Of a stretch of 58,106 bases of DNA, positions 9,312 through 17,318 are shown piece by piece. Within the stretch, counting starts at the first letter, position 1. The number at the start of each line of letters is the position of its first letter. Origin of the DNA: Phycisphaerae bacterium (GTDB taxonomy: Bacteria > Planctomycetota > Phycisphaerae > Tepidisphaerales > Tepidisphaeraceae); the NCBI GenBank assembly GCA_025924315.1, contig JAICIO010000031.1, positions 1-58,106 of the forward strand. Direction: 5' to 3'. The notes beneath the pieces were generated by a model, which was given only the letters and a program-made list of their open reading frames with translations, was not told where the DNA came from and made no database searches. The translations under genes were made by a program, and so were the position numbers.

Positions 9312-9380
9312 TAGCGGCGGTCCGAAGGACCGCGGGTTCTCGGTTCTCGCAAAAACCCGCGGTGCTGCGCACCGCCGCTA
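9312..9380. repeat. REP/BIME-like palindrome (GCGGCGGT family)
   Basis: Inverted arms start with AGCGGCGGT and end with ACCGCCGCT. The left arm has the hairpin CGGTCCGAAGGACCG and the right arm CGGTGCTGCGCACCG, so the stems are conserved while loop-proximal bases differ. It lies between yidC and the upstream phosphodiesterase gene. Confidence 0.85.
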
Positions 9381-9386
9381 AATTGC

Positions 9387-10223
9387 TTACCGTCCATCGA
9401 GAAGTCGCGTTCCCAGGAAATTATCCAGCTCGGCGATCTGCTCGACCTTCCGCACGGTCGAGTCCACATCATAGGGCAGCCGGACGAACTCGATGAATCC
9501 CCCCGGATTCGGCGCCGGCTGCGGCTTCGGTGCAGCCCCATCCTCTTCACCGCCGTTCGGATTATTCGCGAACGTCACATCCTGCCCCGTGTGCACGATC
9601 ACGAAACTGCTTCGCGGATCGCGATCGCGCGGCTGGCCAACGCTGCCCACGTTGATGATCGCCTTCTCATCCGACAAATCGAACCGGTAATCAAGCTCGT
9701 CGGGGCTATAAAAGTCCGGGCCTTCTAGAAACACTCCCGGTACGTGCGTGTGACCGACAAAACATAACCGGTCAAACCGCTCAAAAATGCTCACGAACTT
9801 TCCGGGATTCGTGTAGATGTCGTCAGGGAAGATGTACTCATTCACCGGCCGCCGCGGAGAGGCATGCACCGCCACGAACTCATTCGTGCGAACCCTCACC
9901 GGCAAGTTCCCGAGAAACTTCCACCGCGCCGCCCGACGAATCGGATCCGGATCATTCTCAAACTGATTCCGCGTCCAGAAACACGCCGACTCCGCCCCAC
10001 TGTTAAAGTTGTACGGCTCATAGAAGCAGGCGAAGTCATGATTCCCCATGAGCGACGCCCGGCACCGCGACATCACGAGGTCGAGGCATTCCATCGGATT
10101 CGGCCCATACCCGACCACATCGCCCAGACAGATGATGTGCTCAATCCCCCGCCGCTGGATCTCGTCGAGCACAACGGTGAAGGCTTCGAGGTTGCCGTGA
10201 ATATCCGAAACAATCGCAAACAT
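9387..10223 (-). CDS. Calcineurin-like metallophosphoesterase
   Basis: A 278-residue cytosolic phosphoesterase of the YfcE/MJ0936-like class. The dinuclear-metal motifs occur in order: SDIHGN at the N-terminus, GDVVGYGPNP, GNHDFA, and HTHVP. A C-terminal extension of about 60 residues, rich in Gly, Pro and Glu, follows the core. The substrate cannot be deduced; relatives hydrolyse phosphodiesters or act as protein phosphatases. It starts at ATG 10223, without a strong ribosome binding site. It is on the same strand as yidC and mnmE and may be co-transcribed despite the intervening palindrome. Confidence 0.88.
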   Translation of the reverse strand: MFAIVSDIHGNLEAFTVVLDEIQRRGIEHIICLGDVVGYGPNPMECLDLVMSRCRASLMGNHDFACFYEPYNFNSGAESACFWTRNQFENDPDPIRRAARWKFLGNLPVRVRTNEFVAVHASPRRPVNEYIFPDDIYTNPGKFVSIFERFDRLCFVGHTHVPGVFLEGPDFYSPDELDYRFDLSDEKAIINVGSVGQPRDRDPRSSFVIVHTGQDVTFANNPNGGEEDGAAPKPQPAPNPGGFIEFVRLPYDVDSTVRKVEQIAELDNFLGTRLLDGR

Positions 10224-10262
10224 GCGGGGCAGATGGTAAGGGAACGAGCGAGAGCACTCAAC

Positions 10263-10328
10263 CGTAGGTCCGGCTCCGCCGGGCGCCGACCCCTCAACAC
10301 CGCAACCGTCCGGCAGAGCCGGACGATT
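10263..10328. repeat. REP-like element beside the RAYT gene
   Basis: The left arm begins GTAGGTCCGGCTCCGCCGG (GTAG at 10264-10267) and the right arm contains GTCCGGCAGAGCCGGAC. Both are hairpins and are inverted relative to one another. The element ends about 40 bases before the RAYT start codon, which is where the cognate REP of a RAYT is usually found. The right arm lacks the CTAC foot. Confidence 0.85.
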
Positions 10329-10366
10329 CTTTTGCCGCCAACTTCACCACATTTTACACTTCAACA

Positions 10367-11092
10367 ATGCCGAACTATCGAAGATCGGTTTCGCCTGGGG
10401 GAACTTTCTTCTTCACGCAAGTCACCTTCGAACGATCGCCGTTTCTATGCGATGAAGTGGCAAGAACGATCCTTCACAACGTTATCGAACAGTGTCAAAA
10501 CCTCTGGCTATTCGAACTCGAAGCCATCGTTCTTCTGCCTGATCATCACCACGCAATGTGGAGCCTGCCGGAAAACGATTCCGACTACTCCCGCCGCTGG
10601 GGTTGGTTAAAGAAAACCTTCACACAACGATGGCTCGCAGAAGGTGGTCGGGAATCATCAATCAGCGAAGGCAAACTGCGCGACGGCCGCCGAGGTGTAT
10701 GGCAGCCAAAGTTCTGGGAACATACGCTCCGCGACGACGACGATTTCAACGAGCACCTCAACTACATCCATTACAACCCGGTGAAACACGGACTCGTAAA
10801 ATGCCCACATCACTGGCCGTACTCGTCATTCCGCAAATGGGTCAGGCGCGGCATGTACGACGTCGATTGGCAATGCACTTGCGACGGCAATGCTCCGATA
10901 GCTCCCAAATTCCCCACGCCACCCACTCTATGCGACGCGGGCCGTCACCAGATCCTCGTCGCGATATGGACGGCCGAACTTCAGGAGGCCGATGGCAATG
11001 ACGATCACGAGCGTGATGATGAGGGAAATGAAACGCAACGCGTCGCCCATGTCATCCCAATAGGTGTAGCAGCCGCTGATGAGCGTGCATAA
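10367..11092 (+). CDS. REP-associated tyrosine transposase (RAYT)
   Basis: A 241-residue HUH single-strand transposase of the Y1/IS200-like family that processes REP hairpins. The metal-binding HxH motif is in LPDHHHAMWSLP (about residues 57-68). The tyrosine region is the typical LNYIHYNPVKHGLV (about 133-146), preceded by the family signature WQPKFWEHTLRDDDDF. The conserved core ends by about residue 180. The last 55 or so residues, rich in Asp/Glu/His, are read antisense through the 3' end of the convergent gene at 10928, so the natural C-terminus may have been lost and the frame extended to a chance stop. The upstream REP hairpin at 10263-10328 supports the assignment. Confidence 0.93.
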   Translation: MPNYRRSVSPGGTFFFTQVTFERSPFLCDEVARTILHNVIEQCQNLWLFELEAIVLLPDHHHAMWSLPENDSDYSRRWGWLKKTFTQRWLAEGGRESSISEGKLRDGRRGVWQPKFWEHTLRDDDDFNEHLNYIHYNPVKHGLVKCPHHWPYSSFRKWVRRGMYDVDWQCTCDGNAPIAPKFPTPPTLCDAGRHQILVAIWTAELQEADGNDDHERDDEGNETQRVAHVIPIGVAAADERA

Positions 11093-11530
11093 TCCGCCGA
11101 GCGCGAGGCTCGAGCCGACGACGGTCGAGCGCAGGAGCAGACCGGCGATGAGACAGGTTAGTCCGACCGGAAAGCCGATCCAGAACATCGCGCGATTGAA
11201 CAGCCGCTGCTCGGTGGCGACTTGCTTGTTCAGTGCTTCCTGCTTGTCGCGAGCTTGGGTTCGCAGGTTGACGTCTCGCGTGTCGTAGGTTTCGGACTGC
11301 GCGCGCTGCGATTGTTCCATCAGGTCCTTCAAGCGTGTGCGGGGATGGAGGAGCGTCGCCCCGGCGTAGCTCGTGAGCGGCAAGAGTGCGGCGATGGCGG
11401 TCCAGACGATGAGTTGCTTGAGAATGCGATCGACACCGCGGCCGTTGCGCCGGACCGCAATGATCGCCATCGCGATCGCGGTGGCAACCAGGGCGACGAA
11501 CACAACGATCCAGAGAAGCTCGTTTTCCAT
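10928..11530 (-). CDS. Hypothetical membrane protein
   Basis: A 200-residue membrane protein with about five predicted hydrophobic segments: ELLWIVVFVALVATAIAMA near the N-terminus, one near residue 45, two around 115-150, and one near 175. A charged, probably cytoplasmic or coiled helical stretch of about 50 residues (RTRLKDLMEQSQRAQSETYD and onward) lies in the middle. No family is recognised. I take the ATG at 11530; a TTG five codons upstream is the alternative. Its last 165 bases overlap the extended RAYT reading frame on the opposite strand, consistent with a RAYT having landed next to its 3' end. Confidence 0.75.
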   Translation of the reverse strand: MENELLWIVVFVALVATAIAMAIIAVRRNGRGVDRILKQLIVWTAIAALLPLTSYAGATLLHPRTRLKDLMEQSQRAQSETYDTRDVNLRTQARDKQEALNKQVATEQRLFNRAMFWIGFPVGLTCLIAGLLLRSTVVGSSLALGGLCTLISGCYTYWDDMGDALRFISLIITLVIVIAIGLLKFGRPYRDEDLVTARVA

Positions 11531-11675
11531 ACAACCCACCCTCAACGATTTCGATGACGTGTCGTGGCGAGCTTAACGTGCACGATCCACGCGCGCGAAC
11601 GCGAAAAAGCGACTCGTGATTCGATGAAGTAGACCGCGCCGACCGCTAAAATGCGTGCACGGAGATCAAAAGACG

Positions 11676-12119
11676 ATGACCGGCGACGCCGAAACAACAT
11701 GTGCGTTCTGTCGAATCCTTCGCGGGGAGCTGACGCCCGGTGTCGTCGCCTTTCGCGATGCGCACGTGGCTGTGTTTCCTAGTTTGTTGCAGCAACCGCG
11801 GAACCGGGGGCACATGCTGGTGGTGCCGGTGCGTCATGTGGCGGGGATTTATGGCGTGGATGCGGAGATCGCGGGGCCGCTGATGACGACGCTGTCGCGC
11901 GTCGCCAGTGCGGTGAAGAAGGCATTCGGCGCAGAGGGCGTGACCATCCGCCAGAACAGCGACCGCGCCGGCGGGCAGGATGTGTTTCATCTGCATTTTC
12001 ATGTGATTCCACGATTCAACCGCGATGAGTTCGTCGCGATCGATCGAAAGCTGGGGGCGATGGAGATTGCCATTGAAGAGCGGATCGAGCAGGCAAAGAG
12101 ACTCGCCGCAGTTCTGTAG
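11676..12119 (+). CDS. HIT family nucleotide hydrolase
   Basis: A 147-residue histidine-triad protein. The triad HLHFHV is near residue 107, and an N-terminal CAFCRILRGEL segment has the Cys-x-x-Cys common in zinc-binding bacterial HIT proteins. Such enzymes hydrolyse nucleotidyl phosphoramidates or dinucleoside polyphosphates in the cytosol. The ATG at 11676 follows GGAGA at 11661; a GTG at 11655 is possible but lacks a comparable site. The stop codon TAG lies inside the start of a small REP hairpin (12117-12139). Confidence 0.92.
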   Translation: MTGDAETTCAFCRILRGELTPGVVAFRDAHVAVFPSLLQQPRNRGHMLVVPVRHVAGIYGVDAEIAGPLMTTLSRVASAVKKAFGAEGVTIRQNSDRAGGQDVFHLHFHVIPRFNRDEFVAIDRKLGAMEIAIEERIEQAKRLAAVL

Positions 12120-12158
12120 CGTGCGCCGACGGCTCGGCGTGAGCCGCGCCCTCCGCTC
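12117..12158. repeat. Solo REP hairpin with GTAG foot
   Basis: GTAG is followed by the hairpin CGCCGACGGCTCGGCG (12124-12139) and a GC-rich tail. Only one arm is present. The foot provides the TAG stop codon of the HIT gene. Confidence 0.6.
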
Positions 12159-12184
12159 GAGGCTTCACAAGTTCGAAAGTCCTC

Positions 12185-12568
12185 CTACCGCGGCGCCGCG
12201 TTCTGTTGGCGATTTGATCGGATGGCTGCTTCGACCGCGGATTCCAGTTCTATGTACGCGATCGGTTTGCGCAGACAGGCCGTGAATCCGAACTGCTTGC
12301 AGTCGTGCGGATCGAGGAGATGCGAGCCGGTAACGGCGATGATGCACGGTTGCCGCTCGAGCAGTTCGGGCATGAACGGAAGGATGTTGCCGTCGACGAG
12401 ATGGAGGTCTGTGATGACCAGGTCGAACCGCTGCGAATGAATCAGCCGCCGGGCATCGGCGATTGTGTTGACGGCGATCGTTTCGTGATGAGACGCACGA
12501 AGCAATCGCTGCAGTACGCTCGCGGTGGCTTGATGATCTTCAACGATGAGGATCGTGGCTCCATCCAT
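12185..12568 (-). CDS. Single-domain response regulator
   Basis: A 127-residue CheY-like receiver. The acidic pocket is VEDHQAT, the phospho-accepting aspartate lies in DLVITDLHLV, the switch threonine is in AVTGSHL, and the conserved lysine is in LRKPI. There is no output domain, so it must act by protein-protein contact or as a phosphorelay intermediate. The ATG at 12568 follows GAAGGGAG; the longer frame to 12763 is not needed. No histidine kinase is adjacent; the FHA-GAF kinase at 37237 is the only one in the window and any partnership is speculative. Confidence 0.9.
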   Translation of the reverse strand: MDGATILIVEDHQATASVLQRLLRASHHETIAVNTIADARRLIHSQRFDLVITDLHLVDGNILPFMPELLERQPCIIAVTGSHLLDPHDCKQFGFTACLRKPIAYIELESAVEAAIRSNRQQNAAPR

Positions 12569-12769
12569 GCAACTCCCTTCGCTGATCTCCTCCGCCCGGT
12601 ACGTGCAATCGTCGTTCCGACAGCAGGTTTCGATGGCCAGGTATGCCTGAATAATGAGCCACCTCACATTTTTGCACGACATATCCGCAACAATGTCGTA
12701 TCTGGATGATTTAATTTGTCGCATCCCGCGGCGCATACAATGGTTGCAGATCGCGCCGCGCAAAACCCC

Positions 12770-12800
12770 GAACCCGCGCGTGGGTCAGACGCGCGGGCTC
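12770..12800 (-). terminator. Possible terminator of the FG-GAP protein gene
   Basis: An 11-base stem (GAACCCGCGCG / CGCGCGGGCTC, one mismatch) with a 9-base loop lies about 30 bases beyond the minus-strand stop at 12832. On that strand it is followed by only a short GGGGTTTT run, so it is a weak candidate. Confidence 0.45.
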
Positions 12801-12831
12801 AGGATCCTCATTCGAAGGCTGCGTTGGCGAG

Positions 12832-15800
12832 TTAAACGACCTTCTTTGCACCTCCGCCGGTTCCACCGCCACCGCCGCCCCCACCGCCACCGCCACCCCC
12901 ACCACCGCTCGCGGCCTTCGGGGTGACGACCGCTTTCGCGATCAGCGAAGAGTTGGCGAGATCGACGACGCTCAGCGTTTGCGTGGTCGTCGAGTTGAGC
13001 GTCACGTTGAACGATGCGACGCCGGCGTCGAGGCTGCTGAACGTGTAGTCGGCCGGAAGACCCGCAAGAGTCGCGGTGTCAGCGAAGTGCACCGTGCCGT
13101 TGTAATCCTTCACCTTGTTGCCGTAGGCGTCGAGCACGGTGAGCTTCACCGAGAACGGCGTGCCGGCGGTGATGTTGCTTGGCACCGCGAGGGTGAACGT
13201 CGCCGCGACGTTGTTGTTCACCTCGATGTTGGTGAGCGACGTCACGAGGTTCGAATTGTCGGTCGCGGTGACGGTCGAGTTGACCCCGCCCCCGCTCGCA
13301 TTGATCAGCGTGATGTTGAAGGTGTGCATGCCGGCATCGGCGGCGGTGAAGGTGTAATCGGTCGGAAGCACCGCCTTCGGGTCGCTCGAGGTGAAGCGCA
13401 CCTTGCCAGTGTAATTCGTCGCGAGATTGCCGAAGGCATCACGGGCCGTGATCGTCATCGGGAGCGCAACGCCTGCGACCGCGTGCTGCGGGCCGACCGA
13501 AGTGATCGACGTGGCGGCTGCGGGTGTTACGGTGATCCCGCTTTGTGAACCCGAGGCGAGCATGGTGGGATCGCCGGCGCTGATGGTCTGCGAACCCGCG
13601 GTGCGAAGCGTGGCAGTGAAGGTGTGCACGCCCTTGTCCGCCGCGGTGAAGGTGTAGGACGCCGGCAAGCTCGCCTGCAAGTCGGAGCTGGCGAAGGTCA
13701 CCGTGCCGGTGTAATTCGGCATCGCTTTGCCGAGCACATCGTACGCGGCGACGGTGAATGTCTTCGCGACACCCGCAGTCGTGGCGCCGAAGCCGCTGAC
13801 GACGAACGACCCGACGTCCGCGGGCGTCGCGGTGATCGCTTCGGTGCCGGTCATGGTCGGATCGTTGACGTCCGTCGCGGTGAGCGTCTGCGGACCTTCC
13901 GTCATGAACTTCACCATTACGCTGGCCTCGCCGTTCACGAGCGTGACATCCGCCGGCAGCACCGCATTCGGATCGCTGCTGGTGAAGTGAATCGTGCGTG
14001 GAAGTGCGCCGGGGAGGAAGTTGCCGAATTCGTCTTCGGCGTCGATCTGCACGGGGCGGAATTTGCCGATGGAACCCGATCCGCCGGTGACGGTCAGCGT
14101 GCTGATCTCGCCAGCCTCGACGCGCACCGCGTTCGACGTGCCCTTGAGGAAGGTGAGCACCGAATCGCTCGCGCTGATCGACTGCGACCCCGCGGTGCGG
14201 AAGATCCCGGTGAACGTGTGGACGCCCGCATCTTCTGGCGTGAAGGTGTAGTCCGCGGGCAGGATCGCGCTGGGATCGCTGCTGGTGAAATGAATCGTGC
14301 CAGTGTACGTCGCGCCCATGTTGTTGGAGGAGTCGAGCGCGGTGACGGTGTACGAAAACGCCGTTCCCGCATCGACATCTTCCGCCGCTAGCGCGACCGC
14401 GAATCGCGATGCGGGTGCGGGTGTGACATTGATCGTCGACGTGGCGGAGTTGAGCGTTGCGCCCGTCGCGATGATCTGCTGTGTGCCGACGCTTGTGAGC
14501 GAGAGTCCGCTTGCGAACGTGTGCGTTCCCGCATCGGCGGCGGTGAAGGTGTAGTTCACCACACTGCCGCTCGGATCGGTCGTGAAGATGCTGACCGCGC
14601 CCGTGAAATCGCTGATCGGATTGCCGCTGCTGTCAACGACTGAGAGCGTAACCGGCACATCCATACCCGACATCGTCGTGTCCGGCGCGCTCAGCGCGAT
14701 GCTACCGACGTTCTGCGCGTTGTCGATCGAGCCGAGATCGTTGGTGAAGACGGCGATGTTGCCGGCGGAGCTGCTGATCGACACGTCCGCGAAGCCGTCG
14801 TTGTTGAAATCGCCGACGACCATGTCGTTGCCGGCGGTCGCATTCACCGCGACCGCCTGTGCGAACGTGCCGTCGCCGTTGTTCAGTTCGAGCGAGAACC
14901 CGCCGCCGGTGCGCTCGACGACATCGATCTTCCCGTCCCCGTTGAAATCGCCCTGCTGAATATCGAGCGGTGAGGTGCCGATCGGCAAAACCTGTGTCGA
15001 GCTGAATGTGCCGTCGCCTTTGCCGAGCAGGATCGTGATCGTGTTGGCATTCCCCGAATTCGCGACCGCGACGTCCATGTTCCCGTCGGCGTTGAAGTCC
15101 GCGATCGTCTCCGCAAACGGTGCAATGCCCGCGTTCGTGCTCGTCGGCGCGCCGAACTGGCCGGCGCCGTTGCCGAGTTGCAGCGACACCGTCCCGCCGA
15201 ACTGCTGGTTCGTCGAGAGAATGTCCGGCAGTCCGTCGTTGTTGAAGTCCGCAACGCGCACCGATGCCGGACCACCGCCTGCGGTGAAGTCGACCTTCGC
15301 GCCGAGGTTGCCGAGACCGTCGTTCTTGAAGACGCTGACCGAGTTGAAGTAGTGATTGCCCGCGATCAGATCGACGTGGCCGTCGTTGTTGACGTCTCCG
15401 ACGTCGATCGACGTCGGCGGAGTCTGAACGGTATACGGCGTCGGCGCCTGGAACGTTCCATCGCCGTTGCCTTTGAGGATCGTCAGTGCGCCGGTGTAGT
15501 ACGACGCGAGCGTGACGATGTCTTCGTGGCCGTCGCCGTCGAAATCGCCGGTCTGCACCTCGACTGGATTGTTGTTCGTCGGCTCGGCCGGCTCCTGCGT
15601 GTAAGTTCCATCACCGTGATTCAGCTGCACGACCGCAACCCCGCGGCCGCTCGCGCTGCCGACGGTGACGATGTCCTTGAGCCCGTCAGCATTGAAATCC
15701 GCGCTCGCCGTCGCGGTCGTCGAAATGCCCGTGGGCAACGCCGCCGTCGGGCTGAAGCTATAGAATCGCCGCTCCTCCAGCGATTCCATCACCGGCTGGC

Positions 15801-15888
15801 AGGCATCGGCGAGAATCTGTGCCGGACTCCGCGTCGCTACTTTGCCGGCTTCAATCTCCCGCCGCCGGCGTCGTCCAAAGTGAAACAT
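12832..15888 (-). CDS. LEPR-XLL-like FG-GAP/VCBS and Ig-like repeat surface protein
   Basis: A 1018-residue extracellular-type protein. The ATG at 15888 is preceded by AGGAG. It has no classical signal peptide; instead an Arg-rich start (FHFGRRRRREIEAGKV) is followed by MESLEERRFYSF, which resembles the planctomycete LEPR-XLL export motif. Residues about 60-400 hold seven FG-GAP/VCBS repeats with Ca-binding loops (for example ADFNADGLKD, GDFDGDGHED, GDVNNDGHVD). Residues about 400-1000 hold six Ig-like repeats of roughly 100 residues, each with a PADYTFTAADAGMHTF-like block. The C-terminus is a run of about 15 glycines and then GTGGGAKKVV. It is likely a cell-surface or matrix protein; its ligand is unknown. 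Confidence 0.85.
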   Translation of the reverse strand: MFHFGRRRRREIEAGKVATRSPAQILADACQPVMESLEERRFYSFSPTAALPTGISTTATASADFNADGLKDIVTVGSASGRGVAVVQLNHGDGTYTQEPAEPTNNNPVEVQTGDFDGDGHEDIVTLASYYTGALTILKGNGDGTFQAPTPYTVQTPPTSIDVGDVNNDGHVDLIAGNHYFNSVSVFKNDGLGNLGAKVDFTAGGGPASVRVADFNNDGLPDILSTNQQFGGTVSLQLGNGAGQFGAPTSTNAGIAPFAETIADFNADGNMDVAVANSGNANTITILLGKGDGTFSSTQVLPIGTSPLDIQQGDFNGDGKIDVVERTGGGFSLELNNGDGTFAQAVAVNATAGNDMVVGDFNNDGFADVSISSSAGNIAVFTNDLGSIDNAQNVGSIALSAPDTTMSGMDVPVTLSVVDSSGNPISDFTGAVSIFTTDPSGSVVNYTFTAADAGTHTFASGLSLTSVGTQQIIATGATLNSATSTINVTPAPASRFAVALAAEDVDAGTAFSYTVTALDSSNNMGATYTGTIHFTSSDPSAILPADYTFTPEDAGVHTFTGIFRTAGSQSISASDSVLTFLKGTSNAVRVEAGEISTLTVTGGSGSIGKFRPVQIDAEDEFGNFLPGALPRTIHFTSSDPNAVLPADVTLVNGEASVMVKFMTEGPQTLTATDVNDPTMTGTEAITATPADVGSFVVSGFGATTAGVAKTFTVAAYDVLGKAMPNYTGTVTFASSDLQASLPASYTFTAADKGVHTFTATLRTAGSQTISAGDPTMLASGSQSGITVTPAAATSITSVGPQHAVAGVALPMTITARDAFGNLATNYTGKVRFTSSDPKAVLPTDYTFTAADAGMHTFNITLINASGGGVNSTVTATDNSNLVTSLTNIEVNNNVAATFTLAVPSNITAGTPFSVKLTVLDAYGNKVKDYNGTVHFADTATLAGLPADYTFSSLDAGVASFNVTLNSTTTQTLSVVDLANSSLIAKAVVTPKAASGGGGGGGGGGGGGGGTGGGAKKVV

Positions 15889-16389
15889 GTTGCAACTCCT
15901 CACGTATGTCGGAGCCGAAGATCGACTCCATTTCTTTCCCCGAATGCCCGAGCAACACAGCTCGTGCTGCGGATCAAAATAGAAGCTGCAACGAAATTCC
16001 GAGCCGTCTGCAAAAGATGCAGATCGATCCTGCCATCGACTGTTGACTGCGCGCAATGAAAGCGCCGGCCTCTCCGAGAATTCCGGGCTGCCGCCCGACG
16101 CTTTCCAGAAAATCTCGAGAAGGCGATATTTGGTGGCACAGGCATTCTTGCCTGTGATGCGGCGAGGTACTCCTCGAAGCATGCTCGGCCGCCGAGTACG
16201 GCGTCCGATCACCGACAGGAATGTCGGTGCGACCGGTCGGACGGGTCTGAAAAAGGTCTGAAAAAAGTGACGGGCGGCCAGATATTCTGGGAGACTAAGG
16301 GCGCTCGAAGTTGGCGGCGATCTCAAGTCGGTCCGCTCGCGCGCCGATGATCTCTGTTGCACGGCAACATGTCGTCGCGGGGAAACCGA
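15889..16389. other. 501-base intergenic region with one degenerate palindrome
   Basis: This region separates the divergent surface-protein gene (minus) from the small membrane-protein gene (plus), so it should hold promoters for both. The only structured element I see is the degenerate two-armed repeat at 16131-16234. No open frame here has recognisable protein features. Confidence 0.5.
16131..16234. repeat. Degenerate REP/BIME (GTGGCACAGGCA family)
   Basis: The left arm carries a GTGG foot and the hairpin CACAGGCATTCTTGCCTGTG. The right arm (CACCGACAGGAATGTCGGTG) is a diverged inverted copy. The centre has a second weak dyad around GTACTC/GAGTAC. It appears to be an old two-armed element. 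Confidence 0.65.
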
Positions 16390-16686
16390 ATGATCCACCT
16401 ATTAAGTTGGCGCGGCCGAGGCTACATCGCACTCTTCGCGATCATCGCCGCTGTGATGATTGGGATCGCCGCCGGTGCGTGGTCGGAGCATTGGCTTCTC
16501 CTCGGAATGTCCGTTGGCTGGCTTTTCGCGGGCGCGATCTGCTGGACCTTGGGCCGCCGGTGGAACGCCGAAGCCGTGCGCCATGTCTTCTGCGGAATGC
16601 GCCTGCAGCGCTGGGCGTTCGTCTTCGGCTTTTTCGGGCTGCTGCTCCTTCCCATCGCCATCAACGCTGTTCGATACAAGCTTTGA
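16390..16686 (+). CDS. Small hypothetical membrane protein
   Basis: A 98-residue protein with three predicted transmembrane segments: IALFAIIAAVMIGIAAGAW, LLLGMSVGWLFAGAICWTL and FVFGFFGLLLLPIAINAV. It has short charged loops and no known domain. I chose ATG 16390 (MIHLLSW), which has GGGGA upstream; an ATG at 16369 would add seven residues. It precedes the PilZ gene on the same strand by about 75 bases. Confidence 0.65.
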   Translation: MIHLLSWRGRGYIALFAIIAAVMIGIAAGAWSEHWLLLGMSVGWLFAGAICWTLGRRWNAEAVRHVFCGMRLQRWAFVFGFFGLLLLPIAINAVRYKL

Positions 16687-16761
16687 TCTGCGTCGATTTG
16701 CGAATCACATCGACTTCTTTGTGTTCGAGTCGAACCCGCGATTGGCCGATCTCAAAAGACC

Positions 16762-17118
16762 ATGCACGAGTCGCCGATGGGTGGGTTTGATCCAAAGCTT
16801 TTTGAAAAACTGACGGCCGAACCGGGTCAGGATCAGCGCCGGCATCCGCGCATCGCGAAGTCCGGTCGCGTCGCGATCTACGTGAGCTATCAGCGCCAGC
16901 CGCTGATGGTGTTGCTCCGCGACATCTCCGCGGGCGGGATTGGATTTTCTTACATGCAACCGATGGAGCTCGGAACGACGTTCACGCTCGAGGTGCCGAC
17001 GGACGGCGCCACAAAAACACTTCGGTATAAAGTCGTGCGATGCATCGCGCGCGAGCGGCACCAGTTCGACATCGGCGCCCAACTCCTCCGCGTAAAACGG
17101 AACGGCGCTTCGAACTGA
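16762..17118 (+). CDS. PilZ domain protein, probable c-di-GMP receptor
   Basis: A 118-residue single-domain protein. The two c-di-GMP-binding motifs of PilZ are present: RRHPR (about residues 26-30; RxxxR) and DISAGGIGF (about 54-62; D/NxSxxG). The barrel strands around them fit a minimal PilZ fold. It would act as a cytosolic sensor that binds another protein when c-di-GMP is high. No diguanylate cyclase is in the window. A shorter start at ATG 16777 is possible. Confidence 0.88.
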   Translation: MHESPMGGFDPKLFEKLTAEPGQDQRRHPRIAKSGRVAIYVSYQRQPLMVLLRDISAGGIGFSYMQPMELGTTFTLEVPTDGATKTLRYKVVRCIARERHQFDIGAQLLRVKRNGASN

Positions 17119-17147
17119 TCTCGACTTGTACCCTGCACAATAACTCA

Positions 17148-17220
17148 TGAAGCGGCGGGGCTTGCCCCGTCCGAAACGCTGGTCTGCAGATTAAACCCCG
17201 GGGCACCCCCCGCCGCTTCA
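17148..17220. repeat. REP/BIME-like palindrome (GAAGCGGCGGGG family)
   Basis: The outer arms TGAAGCGGCGGGG and CCCCGCCGCTTCA pair; the left arm contains the hairpin CGGGGCTTGCCCCG and the right arm a similar CGGGGCACCCCCCG. It sits between the PilZ gene and hom, and may act as a transcription barrier. Confidence 0.85.
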
Positions 17221-17318
17221 TCAGAGGTGCACAGCTCGGACCTTCTCCTTTCCTCGCCCGCATTTGGCACCCGCCGCACCCCCGTGCTACATTTCCCGCC
17301 ACGTAGAACTGGAGCGAT

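Noticed and set aside
12569-12763. Longer N-terminus for the response regulator
   Set aside because: The extra 65 residues have no receiver homology, and the ATG at 12568 has a strong ribosome binding site.
12848-12908. CCGCC-rich stretch on the plus strand considered as a repeat or regulatory array
   Set aside because: It is the coding sequence of the C-terminal polyglycine run of the surface protein.
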